Assembly: GCF_019703515.2 (NCBI RefSeq)
Contig: NC_059351.1
Span: 16,580,001-16,644,000 of the forward strand
Length of the DNA stretch: 64,000 nucleotides
Direction of reading: 5' to 3'
Source: Myxocyprinus asiaticus
Lineage: Eukaryota; Chordata; Actinopteri; Cypriniformes; Catostomidae
Shown here: piece by piece, positions 23,264 to 33,099 of the stretch
Position numbering within the stretch: position 1 is the stretch's first letter
Layout of the letters: each line of letters opens with the position of its first letter
Position numbers and translations under genes: made by a program
Notes under the pieces: generated by a model
What the model saw: only the letters and a program-made list of their open reading frames with translations
What the model was told of the DNA's origin: nothing
Databases searched by the model: none

Positions 23264-23688
23264 TGTTGTGGTTTCTGCCGTCTTTGTGAAGAATCAATTT
23301 CAAAGTCTTGGGGTTTTGATGCCAGAAAAGTCAGTCTGCAGAAGAACTCCAGTTAATGGGTTCCTTCCCACTTATATATGATCTACCAAGGCATGGCCAA
23401 TACATTTCATATTTGTCACCATTATACATCATCCAATTCTTTGACTTCAGTCCGTTTATTTTAAGAAGTGGACAGGAGCCACCTGTGGAACTTCACCATA
23501 TATTTTCTCAGCAGTCATGAGAGCAGTTTACCCTATGTGAACACATTCCATTCCAATACAGGCTGCTTCATACACACACATACTAAAATTCATGTTTAAC
23601 CATCAGAATTAATTGTAGAATAAAATGGCTATATTTGCATTGATTATACTTGATTAATTTATATTCAACTTGATAAAAATATTCTACA
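23264..23688 (-). repeat. ERV1 5' LTR
   Basis: The 425-bp LTR pairs with 10,143-10,605 and has TGT...ACA ends. It lacks a ~34-bp block present in the other LTR. A TATA-like or polyadenylation signal was not firmly placed. Confidence 0.85.
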
Positions 23689-23893
23689 GCCTGTCACCCA
23701 TCTTCAGCAACCTTCTTGTCACAGGATCTGCTCAGTGAAGTTGCACTGCACAACAATATAGAGCTTCGTGCAGAAGAAGTATTTGTGGCAAAACATTACC
23801 TAGCTAAAAAGGAGGAAGGTAGCATACCAGATATACTCACTGTATACCGCCAGCTGGACTGTGACATGTTTCCGTCTCTCAACAAACTTTAGG
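23689..23893 (+). pseudogene. hAT transposase, C-terminal part
   Basis: This continues the hAT transposase beyond ERV1 with 'ACHPSS' at the junction and then 'VFVAKHYLAKK', 'PDILTVYRQLDCDMFPSLNK' and a stop at 23,891. The last segment resembles the region before the hAT dimerisation (hATC) motif in ZMYM1/p52rIPK-like transposases. The canonical hATC helix itself is not seen, so the C-terminus is truncated. Confidence 0.65.
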
Positions 23894-25055
23894 GGTTTGG
23901 TTATTGTTTTTGTTTAAAGATTAAGAGGGCAAACTATTAAAAAATATATAAAATGAAAATAACGCGTACAGTTTCAACTTTGCCGATTACGTGCAGCTTA
24001 AAAAGAAAATAACCATCAGATCAGAAAATTTGAAAAAGCAGATATATACAAGGATGAGAACTTCACAGATCTTCTTCAGTATGTCTGATATCAACACAGA
24101 TGAGAAGTACAAACATCTGAAGCTCCTTTAAAACAGGTTATCCACCAAAATAAGGAAGAATTTTGCTCGAAATGTTGAGTTTGTGCTTAGATTAAATTTC
24201 AGATGCATCTGGGAGAAACAACGCACCTTATCTTTCGCACTTTCTTTGTCATGAAATCAAAGACCCTCCCCTTGAAATCTTAACAGAAGTGGTCACAACC
24301 CACCATTTGAGAAACACTGCTTTAGAGGAAAAATATGTGAGATTATGAGGGTTCAAGAAGAAAGACACTTATGCAAACGTTTCCATTTGCTCTCCCTTTA
24401 ATCTTAGTGCTGTAGGGGATGCACAACTGAGATATTCAAGAGATTTCAGTTGTGATTTTTCTTGTCTTGCCACTCTGGTGTCTTAAAAAAAAACCCTCAA
24501 ACCCTTCAAACATGTCTTTTATCAGTCACAGAGTGACAAAATACCCTTCTGTCAAACACCTATATCACTATCATCTGAGAGCAGAATCACTCCAGCGCAG
24601 TCTGGTCATACTGAATGCTAAGTCATGCAAAATTCAGCTTAGAGGCTATACGCTGATTTCACGCACCCGGCATGTTGAAATTGGAATCGAGGCTCAGGTG
24701 GGAAGAAACCGGAAGTATCGTCTAACTATCATCTGGAACACTGGAGCTGCAATGTCATATTGTTGTGTACCAAACTGTACATCCTACCAAAGGAATGAGT
24801 GTGATAAAGATTTAAAGATTCAAATTTTCCCTGGAAGACCATTAATAGATGTGTTTTTAACATACATTTTAATAATCGTGAATCCATGAAAAATTTCCAC
24901 CTCAGCTGTATATACATTGACAGTTTTTAATCATTTTGGTTCTATTTTCACTAGTGGTGAATTTCAAAACTGATGTAACACTGTGTAACACCTGATTTTG
25001 TGCTTTCATTAAGTTTGTAAACATGTCCTTTCACACAATCATTGTTTCAAAATGT
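23894..25055. other. Flank of hAT with THAP-like fragment
   Basis: This is mostly AT-rich non-coding DNA. The motif TTGAGAAACACTG at about 24,309, which resembles a hAT terminus of another subfamily, is noted but unproven. At 24,750-24,840 a plus-strand segment reads 'MSYCCVPNCTS' and then 'KIQIFPGRP', the start of a THAP zinc-finger module (CxxxC, FP). The rest of THAP is missing. Confidence 0.45.
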
Positions 25056-25322
25056 CTTGGTTACTGATGTAACCTCTGTTCCCTGATGGAGGGAACGAGA
25101 CGTTGTGTCGATGTAGTGACACTAGGGGTTCGATCTTGAGAGCCCCAATCACCTTTGCTTAATATAGAAAAAGCTAATGAAAATTGCAGAGTGGAATTTG
25201 CATGCCACTCTCCACCCCAGACATACAGGTATGAAAGGAGTTGGCATGCATCACTCATTAAGATTTATGCTGAGGAGCCGATAGAGAGTCCTGGCCATGT
25301 CAGCGGCCGGTTCAGCGCCACG

Positions 25323-25440
25323 GCAGGAGGGACACAATGTCTCGTTCCTTCCATCAGGGAACAGAAGTTACATCAGTAACCAAGATGTTCCCTGTCTGTC
25401 ACTCACTTGAAATTGTGTCAATGTTGTGACACTCTGAGTT
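25323..25440. other. DIRS B internal complementary region
   Basis: The left half (CATCAGGGAACAGAAGTTAC to CAGTAACCAAGA) is the reverse complement of the left outer end (25,056-25,110). The right half (GTTCCCTGTCTGTCACTCAC) repeats the right outer end. In the DIRS model this region templates the ends of a circular intermediate. Confidence 0.8.
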
Positions 25441-26170
25441 CCTATAGGAAACGCTGCAGGCACTGAACTGTGTCACGAGGCACGGAAGAGTAGACACGGG
25501 CAAGCTGCTGCGTGCCTCGCAGTGAGCGCTCAACCACGCATTGGCATCTCCCTCGTCCCATTAAGGGGGGAGGAGGCACTTACCCAAGTAGGCTACCGGC
25601 GGTTCCTTTCTTAATTTGCTGTTAAGCAATCATCTGCCGAGCACTTTCTAGAATAGCACTGAGAAGTGCTCTTCCCTCTCCAGGAAGGAGAGCATAACGG
25701 AGACCACATCCTACTGGAGGGAGGTTAACATGTGGAGCATACCTCACATGGACTTACCAACGGGGAAGTACACATGTGGAATGATACCACAGGTGGACCC
25801 TATCTACAGAGAGTGTACGCAGCAAAGTGGCTGAGACAGAGAAAGCTCTGATGAGGGGAAACACAGGTTTCACCTAAGGGGGAAACCGAACAGTGGAAAC
25901 TCATCATACGGGATAACCAAGAGGGAATCTCCACGCATGGAGCACTGAGCCTGAGCACACAGGCTCACCTGAAAAGGGGAATACCATGAGTACTGGGCCT
26001 CGTGGCATTACTCCTCTGCCAAGATCGTCACCAAACAGTGCTAAGGAATTATAGAGTTAAAAAGTCCGGAGTTCACCGGTATGGGGAACTGTTATGGACA
26101 AAAAAGTGCACATTATCTCCTTTGAAAAAAGGGGAAAGGCGCAATGCAAGCGGTACACCCAACCGGCCGC
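25441..26170 (-). other. DIRS B 3' non-coding region
   Basis: DNA between recombinase and the internal complementary region. No gene is supported; it is DIRS-derived by position. Confidence 0.5.
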
Positions 26171-26175
26171 CTGGT

Positions 26176-26685
26176 TTACCTGCTGTTACCGCGTAACACT
26201 CGGGTCAAAACCAGGTCCATGCGTAGATTATAAAACATTGCAAAGGTAATGGGTGTAGCCCAACCCACAGCTCTGCATATGTCTGCTAGAGAGGCCCCCC
26301 TTGCCAGTGCCCAGGAGGACGCAACACCTCTAGTGGAGTGCGCTTGGACTCCAAAGGGCACGGCAAGTCCTGAGATTGGTATGCGAGGAAAATGGCATCC
26401 AAAATCCAATGGGCTAATCTCTGCTTGGAGACAGCTTTCCCCTTCTGCTGTCCTCCAAAACAGACAAAGATCTGTTCCGAGCGTCTAAAGCTCTGCGTGC
26501 GGCCCAGATAGATGCGCAGGGTGCGAACTGGACACAGCAATGACAAGGCCGGGTCTTCCTCCTCTGAAGGGACCACATGGTCTAGAAAAGGAGTGGTGGT
26601 AACCTTAGGCACGTAACCGGGCTGGGGTCTCAAGATCACGTGACAGTGTGCCGGCCCGAACTCCAGGCAATCACTGGGCAAGCAC
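26176..26685 (-). pseudogene. DIRS B tyrosine recombinase, C-terminal half
   Basis: Recombinase integrates the circular DNA of DIRS. This part begins with 'CLEFGPAHCHVILRP' and 'VPSEEEDPALSLLCPVRTL' and, after a frame change near 26,400, reaches 'QAHSTRGVASSWALARGASL' and 'ICRAVGWATPITFAMFYNL'. The H-x-x-R pair and the final tyrosine of the catalytic set are present. The first catalytic arginine region (SIKRVGDL in copies C and D) is missing through the deletion, so the enzyme cannot be active. Confidence 0.8.
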
Positions 26686-27150
26686 GGCTGCCATCTCAAC
26701 GACTGCCTCATCCTGTGCTCTACTGCCCATGGGCGGGAGCGCAGAAGATTCGTCCGCTTCCGATAGCAGAAGCCCACCCTCCGATGCCGCAACCGAAAGC
26801 TCATCCTCATCGCAAGCCGTGAACAACACATTAAACCTGCCATGAGGCAGACCGCTTGCATCGCTCGACAGCTTGTCCGGACAGAACGAGCATGCTGGGG
26901 GATGGGAGGTCCACATCCAGTAGCGCAAACACGGAAGGACATCTTTAAAAAGACGCCAAGCATTTGCAAGAGCTCTTTTAGAGAATATATATTCTTTCGA
27001 ATATACTCTTTTAGCACCCGCAGACTCAGGCTGCCGAAGCGCCCCTGGCAAGCACCACACTCGACCGTGCGAGGTTGACTGCTGATATGCGGCGTAAAAA
27101 ATCCAGCAGCGTAGCAAGAGGTGAGAGGACGAACACACAAGCATTCAGCT
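26686..27150 (-). pseudogene. DIRS B gag, N-terminal part
   Basis: Gag starts after the 5' repeat and TATA-like region and is broken into two frames (26,671-27,144 and 26,286-27,185). 'HPPACSFCPDKLSSDASGLP' and 'FNVLFTACDEDELSVAASEG' correspond to the acidic serine-rich linker of copy D (59,400-59,530). The cysteine-rich N-terminus seen in A and D is largely lost. The frame joins recombinase at about 26,686. Confidence 0.65.
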
Positions 27151-27529
27151 CCAAAGAAAAAATCTGAATGAGTGATGCACGCCATCTCCTTTTATACCCA
27201 TATGTCCGGGGCGGAGAGTGGCATGCAAATTCCACTTGGCAATTTTCATTAGCCTTTTCTATTTTAAGCAAAGGATATTGGGGATCTCAAGCTCGAACCC
27301 CTAATGTCACTACATTGACACAACGTCGAGTGAGTGACAGACAGGGAACAAAAATATTGTTGTGATATTATGTAATGAGAGTATTTGGTTTAATCGGAAA
27401 AAAAAACAGAATTATTTTTAATGTAGTAATTTTAACATTGCAATATGCATGTTTTAAAATGCCCCAGGAGGTGCTGAATGAAAAATGTGACAGTACTGTA
27501 ATCTCCTGTTGTCAATATTAAAAATACTC

Positions 27530-27826
27530 TGTTGCATGGGGGGGGGGGGGGTCGTGGTCATGTGTCGGTCTGTGGGAGAGGCAGAGTGGTAAGGATCGTC
27601 ACCTGGGTTATGATTACTCTAACACCTGTCTCTAATTATATCGATGGTGGAGGGAGACCTGAAAAGGCCCACCAGAGTGTCACAGCAGGGAGAGAGACCA
27701 GCAACATAAAGAGCCCTGGTTTTGAGATGGCTATAACCGTACCTTTAACTGGAAAAAACAAAGACTGACCTTAACTTTTCGCTGTCTCCTGACTCCTCCA
27801 TTGCCCGTGAACATAGAACTTCTACA
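27530..27826 (+). repeat. Solo LTR, gypsy (copy 1 family)
   Basis: It opens TGTTGCATGGGGGG and closes AACTTCTACA, matching the LTR at 2153-2490 in reverse orientation. A perfect 5-bp duplication TACTC flanks it (27,525-27,529 and 27,827-27,831). A solo LTR is left when the two LTRs of a provirus recombine. A G13 run occurs at the 5' end. Confidence 0.9.
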
Positions 27827-27831
27827 TACTC

Positions 27832-28689
27832 AAAATAAAATCCATAATTCCGATAATATCTGACCTTTGTAGGTTTCTGTCTTCATAACTCATGACAGTA
27901 TCATTTACTTTATTGACAGAATACTCTATTCTCAGATTTGACAGATAAACTCAAGACAGCATCAGATCCTCATTGATCCACATTAGATAGATACTACAGG
28001 CATTATGGATTTTATTTCAACTTAGTTATGTAACAGTCGACTGACGACTGTACGTTGCAATACTGTAATATCATTCATTCAGCATCTTTAAAATCAATTT
28101 GAAACTTGAGTCTTGTGTTGTTCGCTACTATTTTTACAAAATTGAAAGATCATTCTGTGATATGAAACATTTAGACCCCTAATAAAAGGACAAAAGAAGA
28201 CTTTTAATGTCTTGCTGTGTTATCAGTGTTCATTTTTATGTTTTGGACTAATGTTTGATGTACCACCACTTACTTGTGAAAATGGTAAGTTTTAGAAGAA
28301 AACTGCATATGAATGGCCAACACTGAAATCATGACCATGTTAATTTTGATGTTCCTATCCAGCACTCATTGTGATATTGAAACACTTGAGGAGGAGGAAG
28401 AGGAGGATCACTGGTTTCCTAATCCACACATAAGAGAAGAATGTGTTTGTTAGACTATGTGTTGATCAGAGTAATAGTTAATTTGCAACCTCAGATTGCC
28501 GTCATCTCATTCCTGTTTAACAGAGCTCTGTATATGGAGAGCTGAGCAAAAGAGGCGAGAGTGGTCATATACAGTCATCATGGGTGCTGCATGATGACTC
28601 ATTGACCTACTTGATATTTATTTCGGTCCTTATTCTGCTCTTTTCTCTTTTGTGTCAAAACACAGATCGAACCTGCAATGTTTCAGGAG
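27832..28689. other. Non-coding spacer
   Basis: AT-rich sequence with no recognised gene or repeat boundary. A short GAG/GGA-rich tract lies at about 28,388-28,412. Confidence 0.4.
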
Positions 28690-28814
28690 AGATGAGGCAA
28701 GAGAGCAGGATCTAAACGCAGCTTCTTTTAATGAAAAATACAAAAACAACAACACAAGAAGAACCCTAGACACTAGAAACACATAATAACTGAACAGACC
28801 ATTACAGCATAGTA
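28690..28814 (-). repeat. LTR-like repeat fragment (family also at 44.5 and 48.7 kb)
   Basis: The sequence 'GAGCAGGATCTAA' to 'CACTAGAAACACATAA' and 'CCATTACAG' matches 48,740-48,850 closely. It is cut on its right by a Tc1 element inserted at TA. Its ends and class are unknown; TG/CA-like termini suggest a retrotransposon LTR. Confidence 0.55.
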
Positions 28815-29341
28815 CAGTGCATTCAGAAAGTATTCAGACCCCTTCATTTGTTTACACATTTAGTTATGTTGCAGCCTTATGCTAAAATGCTTTAAAAAAA
28901 TGTCACATCAATCTACATCCATACCCTTTAATGACATAGCAAAAATTAGATTTCTGATAACTTTGCAAATTTATTAAAAAGAACTAACTGAAATATCACT
29001 GTGGAGGTGAGGGTGTTGTCAAGTGTCCGTTTGGGAAGTGTTTATACACTTTGATTAGAGTCCACCTGTGGCAAATTCAAATGATTGGACATGATTTGGA
29101 AAGGCACACACCTGTCTATATAAAGGTCTCACAGCTGAAAATGCATTTCAGAGCAAAAACCAGGCCATGAGGTCAAAGGCAATGCCTGCAGAGCTCAGAG
29201 ACAGGATTGTGTCGAGGCACAGATGTGGTGATGGCTACAGAAATTTTTTTGGCTGCATTGAAGATTCCCAAGAGCACAATGGCCTCCATAATTCTTAAAT
29301 GGAAGAAGTTTGGAACAACCAGGACTCTTCCTAGAGCTTTT
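28815..29341 (+). mobile_element. Truncated Tc1-like transposon
   Basis: It begins with CAGTGCATTCAGAAAGTATT right after a TA, a known fish Tc1 terminal repeat. It runs to the start of a transposase frame 'MRSKAMPAELRDRIVSRHRC' (29,167), whose next segments match the paired-like DNA-binding domain ('TMASIILKWKKFGTTRTLPR' in the adjacent frame). It ends abruptly at 29,341, where gypsy RNase H sequence begins. The catalytic domain and right terminal repeat are absent. Confidence 0.85.
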
Positions 29342-29880
29342 CTGGAGAGGAAGTCAGCCAAAGCCATCTGCGCTCCTGGTCTGTGGATCACCTCAAACTT
29401 GAACGGCTGAAGTGCCAGGTACCAGCGGGTGATCCACGCATTGGTATCCTTCATGCGGTAGAGCCATTGGAGTGGGGCGTGATCTGAACAGAGGGTGAAG
29501 GCCCACCCCAGCAGGTTATAGCAGAGAGTGAGGATGGCCCACTTGATCGCCAGACACTCCTTCTCCACTGTGCTGTACTTAGTCTCACTCAGCGAGAGCT
29601 TATGACTAATGTACAGCACCAGTCGCTCCTCCCCCTCCACCTCCTGCAAAAGCACTGCCCCCAGCCCCCTGTCTGATGCATCCATATGCAAAATAAAGGG
29701 GAGAGAGAGAAGTTAGGAGCATGTAAAACAGCCCCCCACAAAGAGCAGACCTTATTTTTAGAAAAGCCTGTTGGCATGTCTCCGTCCACCTGACCGGATC
29801 AGGGGCCCCCTTTCTAGTAAGATCAGTCAGTGGGCTGATGATGTCAGAGTAACTAGGCACAAACCATCAGTAGTAGCCAG
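29342..29880 (-). pseudogene. gypsy copy 2 RT end and RNase H
   Basis: The RNase H domain (29,173-29,691 frame) has 'MHMDASDRGLGAVLLQ' with a catalytic aspartate, 'YSTVEKECLAIKWAIL' with a glutamate and 'LCSDHAPLQWL' with a second aspartate. It ends 'GAQMALADFLSRK'. The RT end (29,606-29,860) gives 'PSYSDIISPLTDLTRKGAPD'. RNase H removes the RNA template during cDNA synthesis. A stop just after the ERV2 junction and a frameshift near 29,690 break the gene. Residues after LSRK are antisense to Tc1 and not part of it. Confidence 0.85.
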
Positions 29881-29884
29881 CCAG

Positions 29885-30360
29885 TGTTGTGGCTTCTGCT
29901 GCCTTTATGAAGAATCACTCTCAAAGTCTTAAGGTTTTGATGCCAGAAGATAGACTTTATTATCAGAGATAGCAAAGCCGAGTCAGTCTGCAGAGTAACT
30001 AACTTTATGTATTCAAAAATGCCTATATACACATTCACCTATTGTGTGACCAATACACCCCATACATTTTGTTCTGTGTATTCAGATTGTTAGACGACAT
30101 GAAACTATTTGAGAGGCCACTCTCCATCTCTCTACAGGGCCTTATCCTATATTTCCTCTAGTGTCAAAACATGAGACTCAAGATTACCTTATATGAGTAC
30201 CATATGTGATCACATATTCCATTTTGAAGGGCCTCCTTTACACAGGCATCTACACACACACAGTAAAATCCATGCTTGACCATTAGAAATAATTGTAGAC
30301 AAAAATGGCTATATTTACATTGATTATACTTTATATTTAACTTGATAAAAATATTCCACA
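29885..30360 (-). repeat. ERV2 3' LTR
   Basis: The 476-bp LTR pairs with 35,955-36,443 and has TGT...ACA ends on the plus strand. The minus strand shows the polypurine tract AGAGGGGGGATA at its edge (30,361-30,375). Confidence 0.9.
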
Positions 30361-30782
30361 TATCCCCCCTCTGAGACTTACATAAGTCTCACCTTCACTG
30401 TCTTTATCCAGAGTGCAGTTTCATAATTCAGTCGCCGCAGTTATGCTATCTAGTGACTAAGTTAAGTCACACAGCTTCATTATCAATGATCAAATTATGC
30501 AAGCGCACTCCGGTGGAGATTACAGAACCAAACGTCTCCATTCAATTTTGATTAAGAATGGAGTAAAAGATTCTGTTCTCTTATTCATTCAATAAATGCA
30601 ACATATAAGCATGTTATAAGCATGAGCGTGCAATTGGTTCAGCCTTGCTTGTGTTTGTCATAGTTATGTAGAGAATATCAAACAAAATATATATTATATA
30701 ATTATATTCATCCTAATCAAGAGTTCTTTTTTGTAGTGTACATATCTTCAACCCAGATACTTTGCGCATCATAGAGGGTCAT

Positions 30783-31019
30783 TGTAGAGCCGAGGAGGGC
30801 GGGGCCGGGCTGGAATGAGACACACCCGGTCCCCAATCAGCCTGATGGGGCGCGTGAGGGATAAAGGCGGCCGGGGACGACAGTTCGAGAGAGAGAGAGA
30901 ATTACAGGCAGCTGTACTGTGTGTTTTTGGTTGTGTGTTTTGTTTAAATTGTTTATTAAATTATTATTTAAGTTGTCAAGCCGGTTCTCGCCTCCTCCTT
31001 TCCACTAAACCCCCTTACA
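30783..31019 (+). repeat. Solo LTR inside ERV2
   Basis: A 237-bp LTR opening TGTAGAGCCGAGGAGGGC and closing CCCCCTTACA, with a perfect 5-bp duplication GTCAT on both sides (30,778-30,782 and 31,020-31,024). It has a TATA-like GATAAAGG and a GA-rich stretch. It is different from the copy 1 family and probably another gypsy family. Confidence 0.9.
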
Positions 31020-31074
31020 GTCATTCTTTGGGGAGAGGTTAGGCTAGCACTTACACCCAGGGTGTGGCTCATCT

Positions 31075-32964
31075 TTATTCATCTTCTTCGTCTTCATTCG
31101 AGGTACTTGAATTCCCTTCCAATATTTGTGAATCCCAATTTGGTTTATAAAGCCAATCCTGATAATATACACTTTGGTTACCATCTAATATCACTTTACC
31201 ATTATCTTGACATCTAAGCACTTCTATTTGCTTAACTGTGGCTTTGATAACTAGTGACCTCAATAAAGGAAGTACACAACAAAACAATAGCCCTCCTATC
31301 ATTATTGCAATTCCCAAAAACATTCCCAATTTAGCAAACCATGCTCCCCATGCTCCTAACTTTAGATCAAACCAATCCTACATTTGATTATCTCTTCCAG
31401 CATTTGCTTTAACTTCGGTTCTTACATTTTTTAATTTAATCATGACTTCAATAAATGTTCCTCCTGGAGCAGTATTATTTGGTATAAAAGTACAACATTG
31501 ATCTCCAAACATAACACATACACCCCCTTTGTCTGCCAATAACTAATAAAGAGCCTGCCTATTTTGCCATGTCATCCTACTTGTTTTGTGTACTTGTTCT
31601 CCTAATGCAAATAAAGCATCATCAGTGTAATTAATAAACTTTTGTTGATTATAGTAAAATATAATTGATCCATTCTGTGATTTTATTTTGTGTGATCCAA
31701 ACGAATATTGATTCAAACCCTGCTTTGACTTAATCTCTAGCTTTAAATTCATTAGGTATATTCCTGGGTTGACCAATTGAATCTATATACACATTAGGGT
31801 CTGTTTTATAAGCTCTCTTAGTTCTATTCTTATCTTCCTTTATGAAATGTCCTAATTCCCACTGTGCCATGGCAATTTCCTGGATCAGTCATACTCTAAC
31901 ACAAATTCCTTTCCATCCTAGTGGTAAGGAGGCCCTAAGTCGTTCTTTTCCACAGACCCCAAAAAAAATTGCCACCACTATTGTCTGATCCTCGTATAAC
32001 TCTATTGAAGGTAACGCTATAGTTTTATTTTCACATTCTTCTGGATATATTTTTATTCCCTTTTCTAATCCTTGTGCTTGAAGTACTGGGGCTCTTACAG
32101 GTACATTTGATCACCAAGCATTTTTTTTGTCTAAGTACCAAATAGTAGCACATCTTCCCTTGAATTTTCCCATATCAAGAGTTCCTTCAGGCTTATTATA
32201 GCACTCATACTCTTGACTATAATCTATGTTGTACCATTTTGGGATTTCTACCTTTCTTTTATTTTAATTTTTTTCTTTTACATCCCAATATCTACACCAA
32301 TCTCCCCAATGTGGTTTATTAAATTGCTCCTTAAGGATGGAATTACCCACAAAAGCCAAACACTCAACTAAGCAGTAGGGTCTAAAATGCTTTTCTAGAT
32401 GACAAAAGTTTCTATTAAATTCAGCACATTTTTGATAGTCATGTGGATTTGGACCTACTATTACCTTGTTTAAGGGTGATTTGGAGCACAATAAGCAATT
32501 TTCCATACCTGTCTCTCTTGCTGTAAATGTTGTCCATTCTTACCATTCATTATTTTGCGCTGTTTCCCATAATCTAATTCATTCATTTTTTCATTATCAA
32601 TGTTTCTACGTTGTTTTGATATCTTCTGTTCTTTATTCAATTCTTGTTCTGTTGGGGTTATTATTGAGTTGTTACTGGGTCTGACCAAGGGCTGAAAAAT
32701 CAATTGTAGGGAAGTCTGGTTGAAATTTTGAGCAGTGGTGTCGGCTGTAGTTTGGGCTTGTAGCAGAGAAGCATGGGTGGTATTGATTGTGGCTTGAGCT
32801 TGGAGTATCAGATGCAGTAAATATGTGATGATCATTAGACATGCTATTGGAGTCATTCCTTCCACTCTCTTGATTCTTTCTGCTTTGCTTAGCTGTTTGT
32901 GCATCTCTTTCTGAGGTTTTGCCATTCTGCACTCTTTCGTCCTTTGTCTCTGGTCTCTCCTCAC
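31075..32964 (-). pseudogene. ERV2 env (broken, transmembrane part kept)
   Basis: The leader and signal segment (about 32,780-32,840) overlap the end of pol. The surface subunit is broken by several stops. A furin-type RTKR site lies at 31,814-31,825. A transmembrane subunit of gamma type follows: the CX6CC motif is at 31,492-31,518, and an anchor helix and cytoplasmic tail are within 31,075-31,329 ('MGMFLGIAIMIGGLLFCCVL'). A stop at about 31,541 lies just before CX6CC and another before the anchor. The gene shows the class of the virus but cannot make an envelope. Family knowledge says the CX6CC motif links the two subunits by a disulfide. Confidence 0.8.
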
Positions 32965-33099
32965 TTCCTTACCCTGGGAACTCTTGTGCAGTGGTTTAGA
33001 TGATACCAGGTGGTGCTTCCTTCCACTTGGACTGCTGTTGGAGTAGCTGTCACCACTTTGTAAGGTCCCTCTCTCCTGGGCTCATTCCACTTTCTCCTG

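Larger units (their letters stand above)
10143..23688 (-). mobile_element. Endogenous retrovirus ERV1 (class I, gamma/epsilon-like), nested insertions
   Basis: A provirus on the minus strand with two LTRs, a tRNA-Trp primer site, a long leader, gag, part of pol, integrase, an overlapping env and a polypurine tract. Class I affinity is shown by the LQYVDDL reverse-transcriptase motif, the form of the integrase C-terminus and env overlapping the end of pol in another frame. A LINE (13,720-17,162), a MITE (20,890-21,622) and a SINE-like unit (about 11,522-11,758) have inserted into it. Nucleocapsid, protease and the first half of RT are deleted, as is most of the Env transmembrane subunit. All genes contain stops. 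Without the inserts the provirus would be about 9.1 kb. Confidence 0.85.
6453..23893 (+). mobile_element. hAT transposon (ZMYM1/TTF-type), split by later insertions
   Basis: The proposed left end opens CAGTGGCATTGCGAGTGG followed by a G-rich 'GGGGGCTTAAGCCC' segment, typical of the 5' end of this hAT type. The transposase frame begins near 8090. It is interrupted at about 8945-9699 by a DIRS fragment and at 10,143-23,688 by ERV1, and ends at 23,893. The right terminus was not found, so the true end may lie beyond 23.9 kb. The reading register on the two sides of ERV1 is compatible, which shows that the retrovirus entered the transposon. Confidence 0.65.
25056..27349 (-). mobile_element. DIRS retrotransposon B, internally deleted
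   Basis: A 2.3-kb DIRS element on the minus strand. The two ends are inverted repeats of about 200 bp (right end from 27,349 inward, left end from 25,077 inward); both contain the GTTCCCTG start, 'GACGTTGTGTC', 'ATGAAAATTG' and 'TTTGCATGCCACTCTCC'. An internal complementary region (about 25,323-25,440) repeats both outer ends side by side, the hallmark of DIRS. Gag N-terminus is joined directly to the recombinase C-terminus, and RT and RNase H are missing. It is therefore a non-autonomous derivative with apparently complete termini. Confidence 0.85.

Noticed and set aside
24300..24325. Right terminus of the split hAT element at TTGAGAAACACTG
   Set aside because: The left end at 6453 does not match it as an inverted repeat, so it may belong to another element.
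26286..27185. 299-codon frame as one novel protein
   Set aside because: Its first part is gag leader read in a mixed frame and its second part is recombinase; the joint is the internal deletion of DIRS B.
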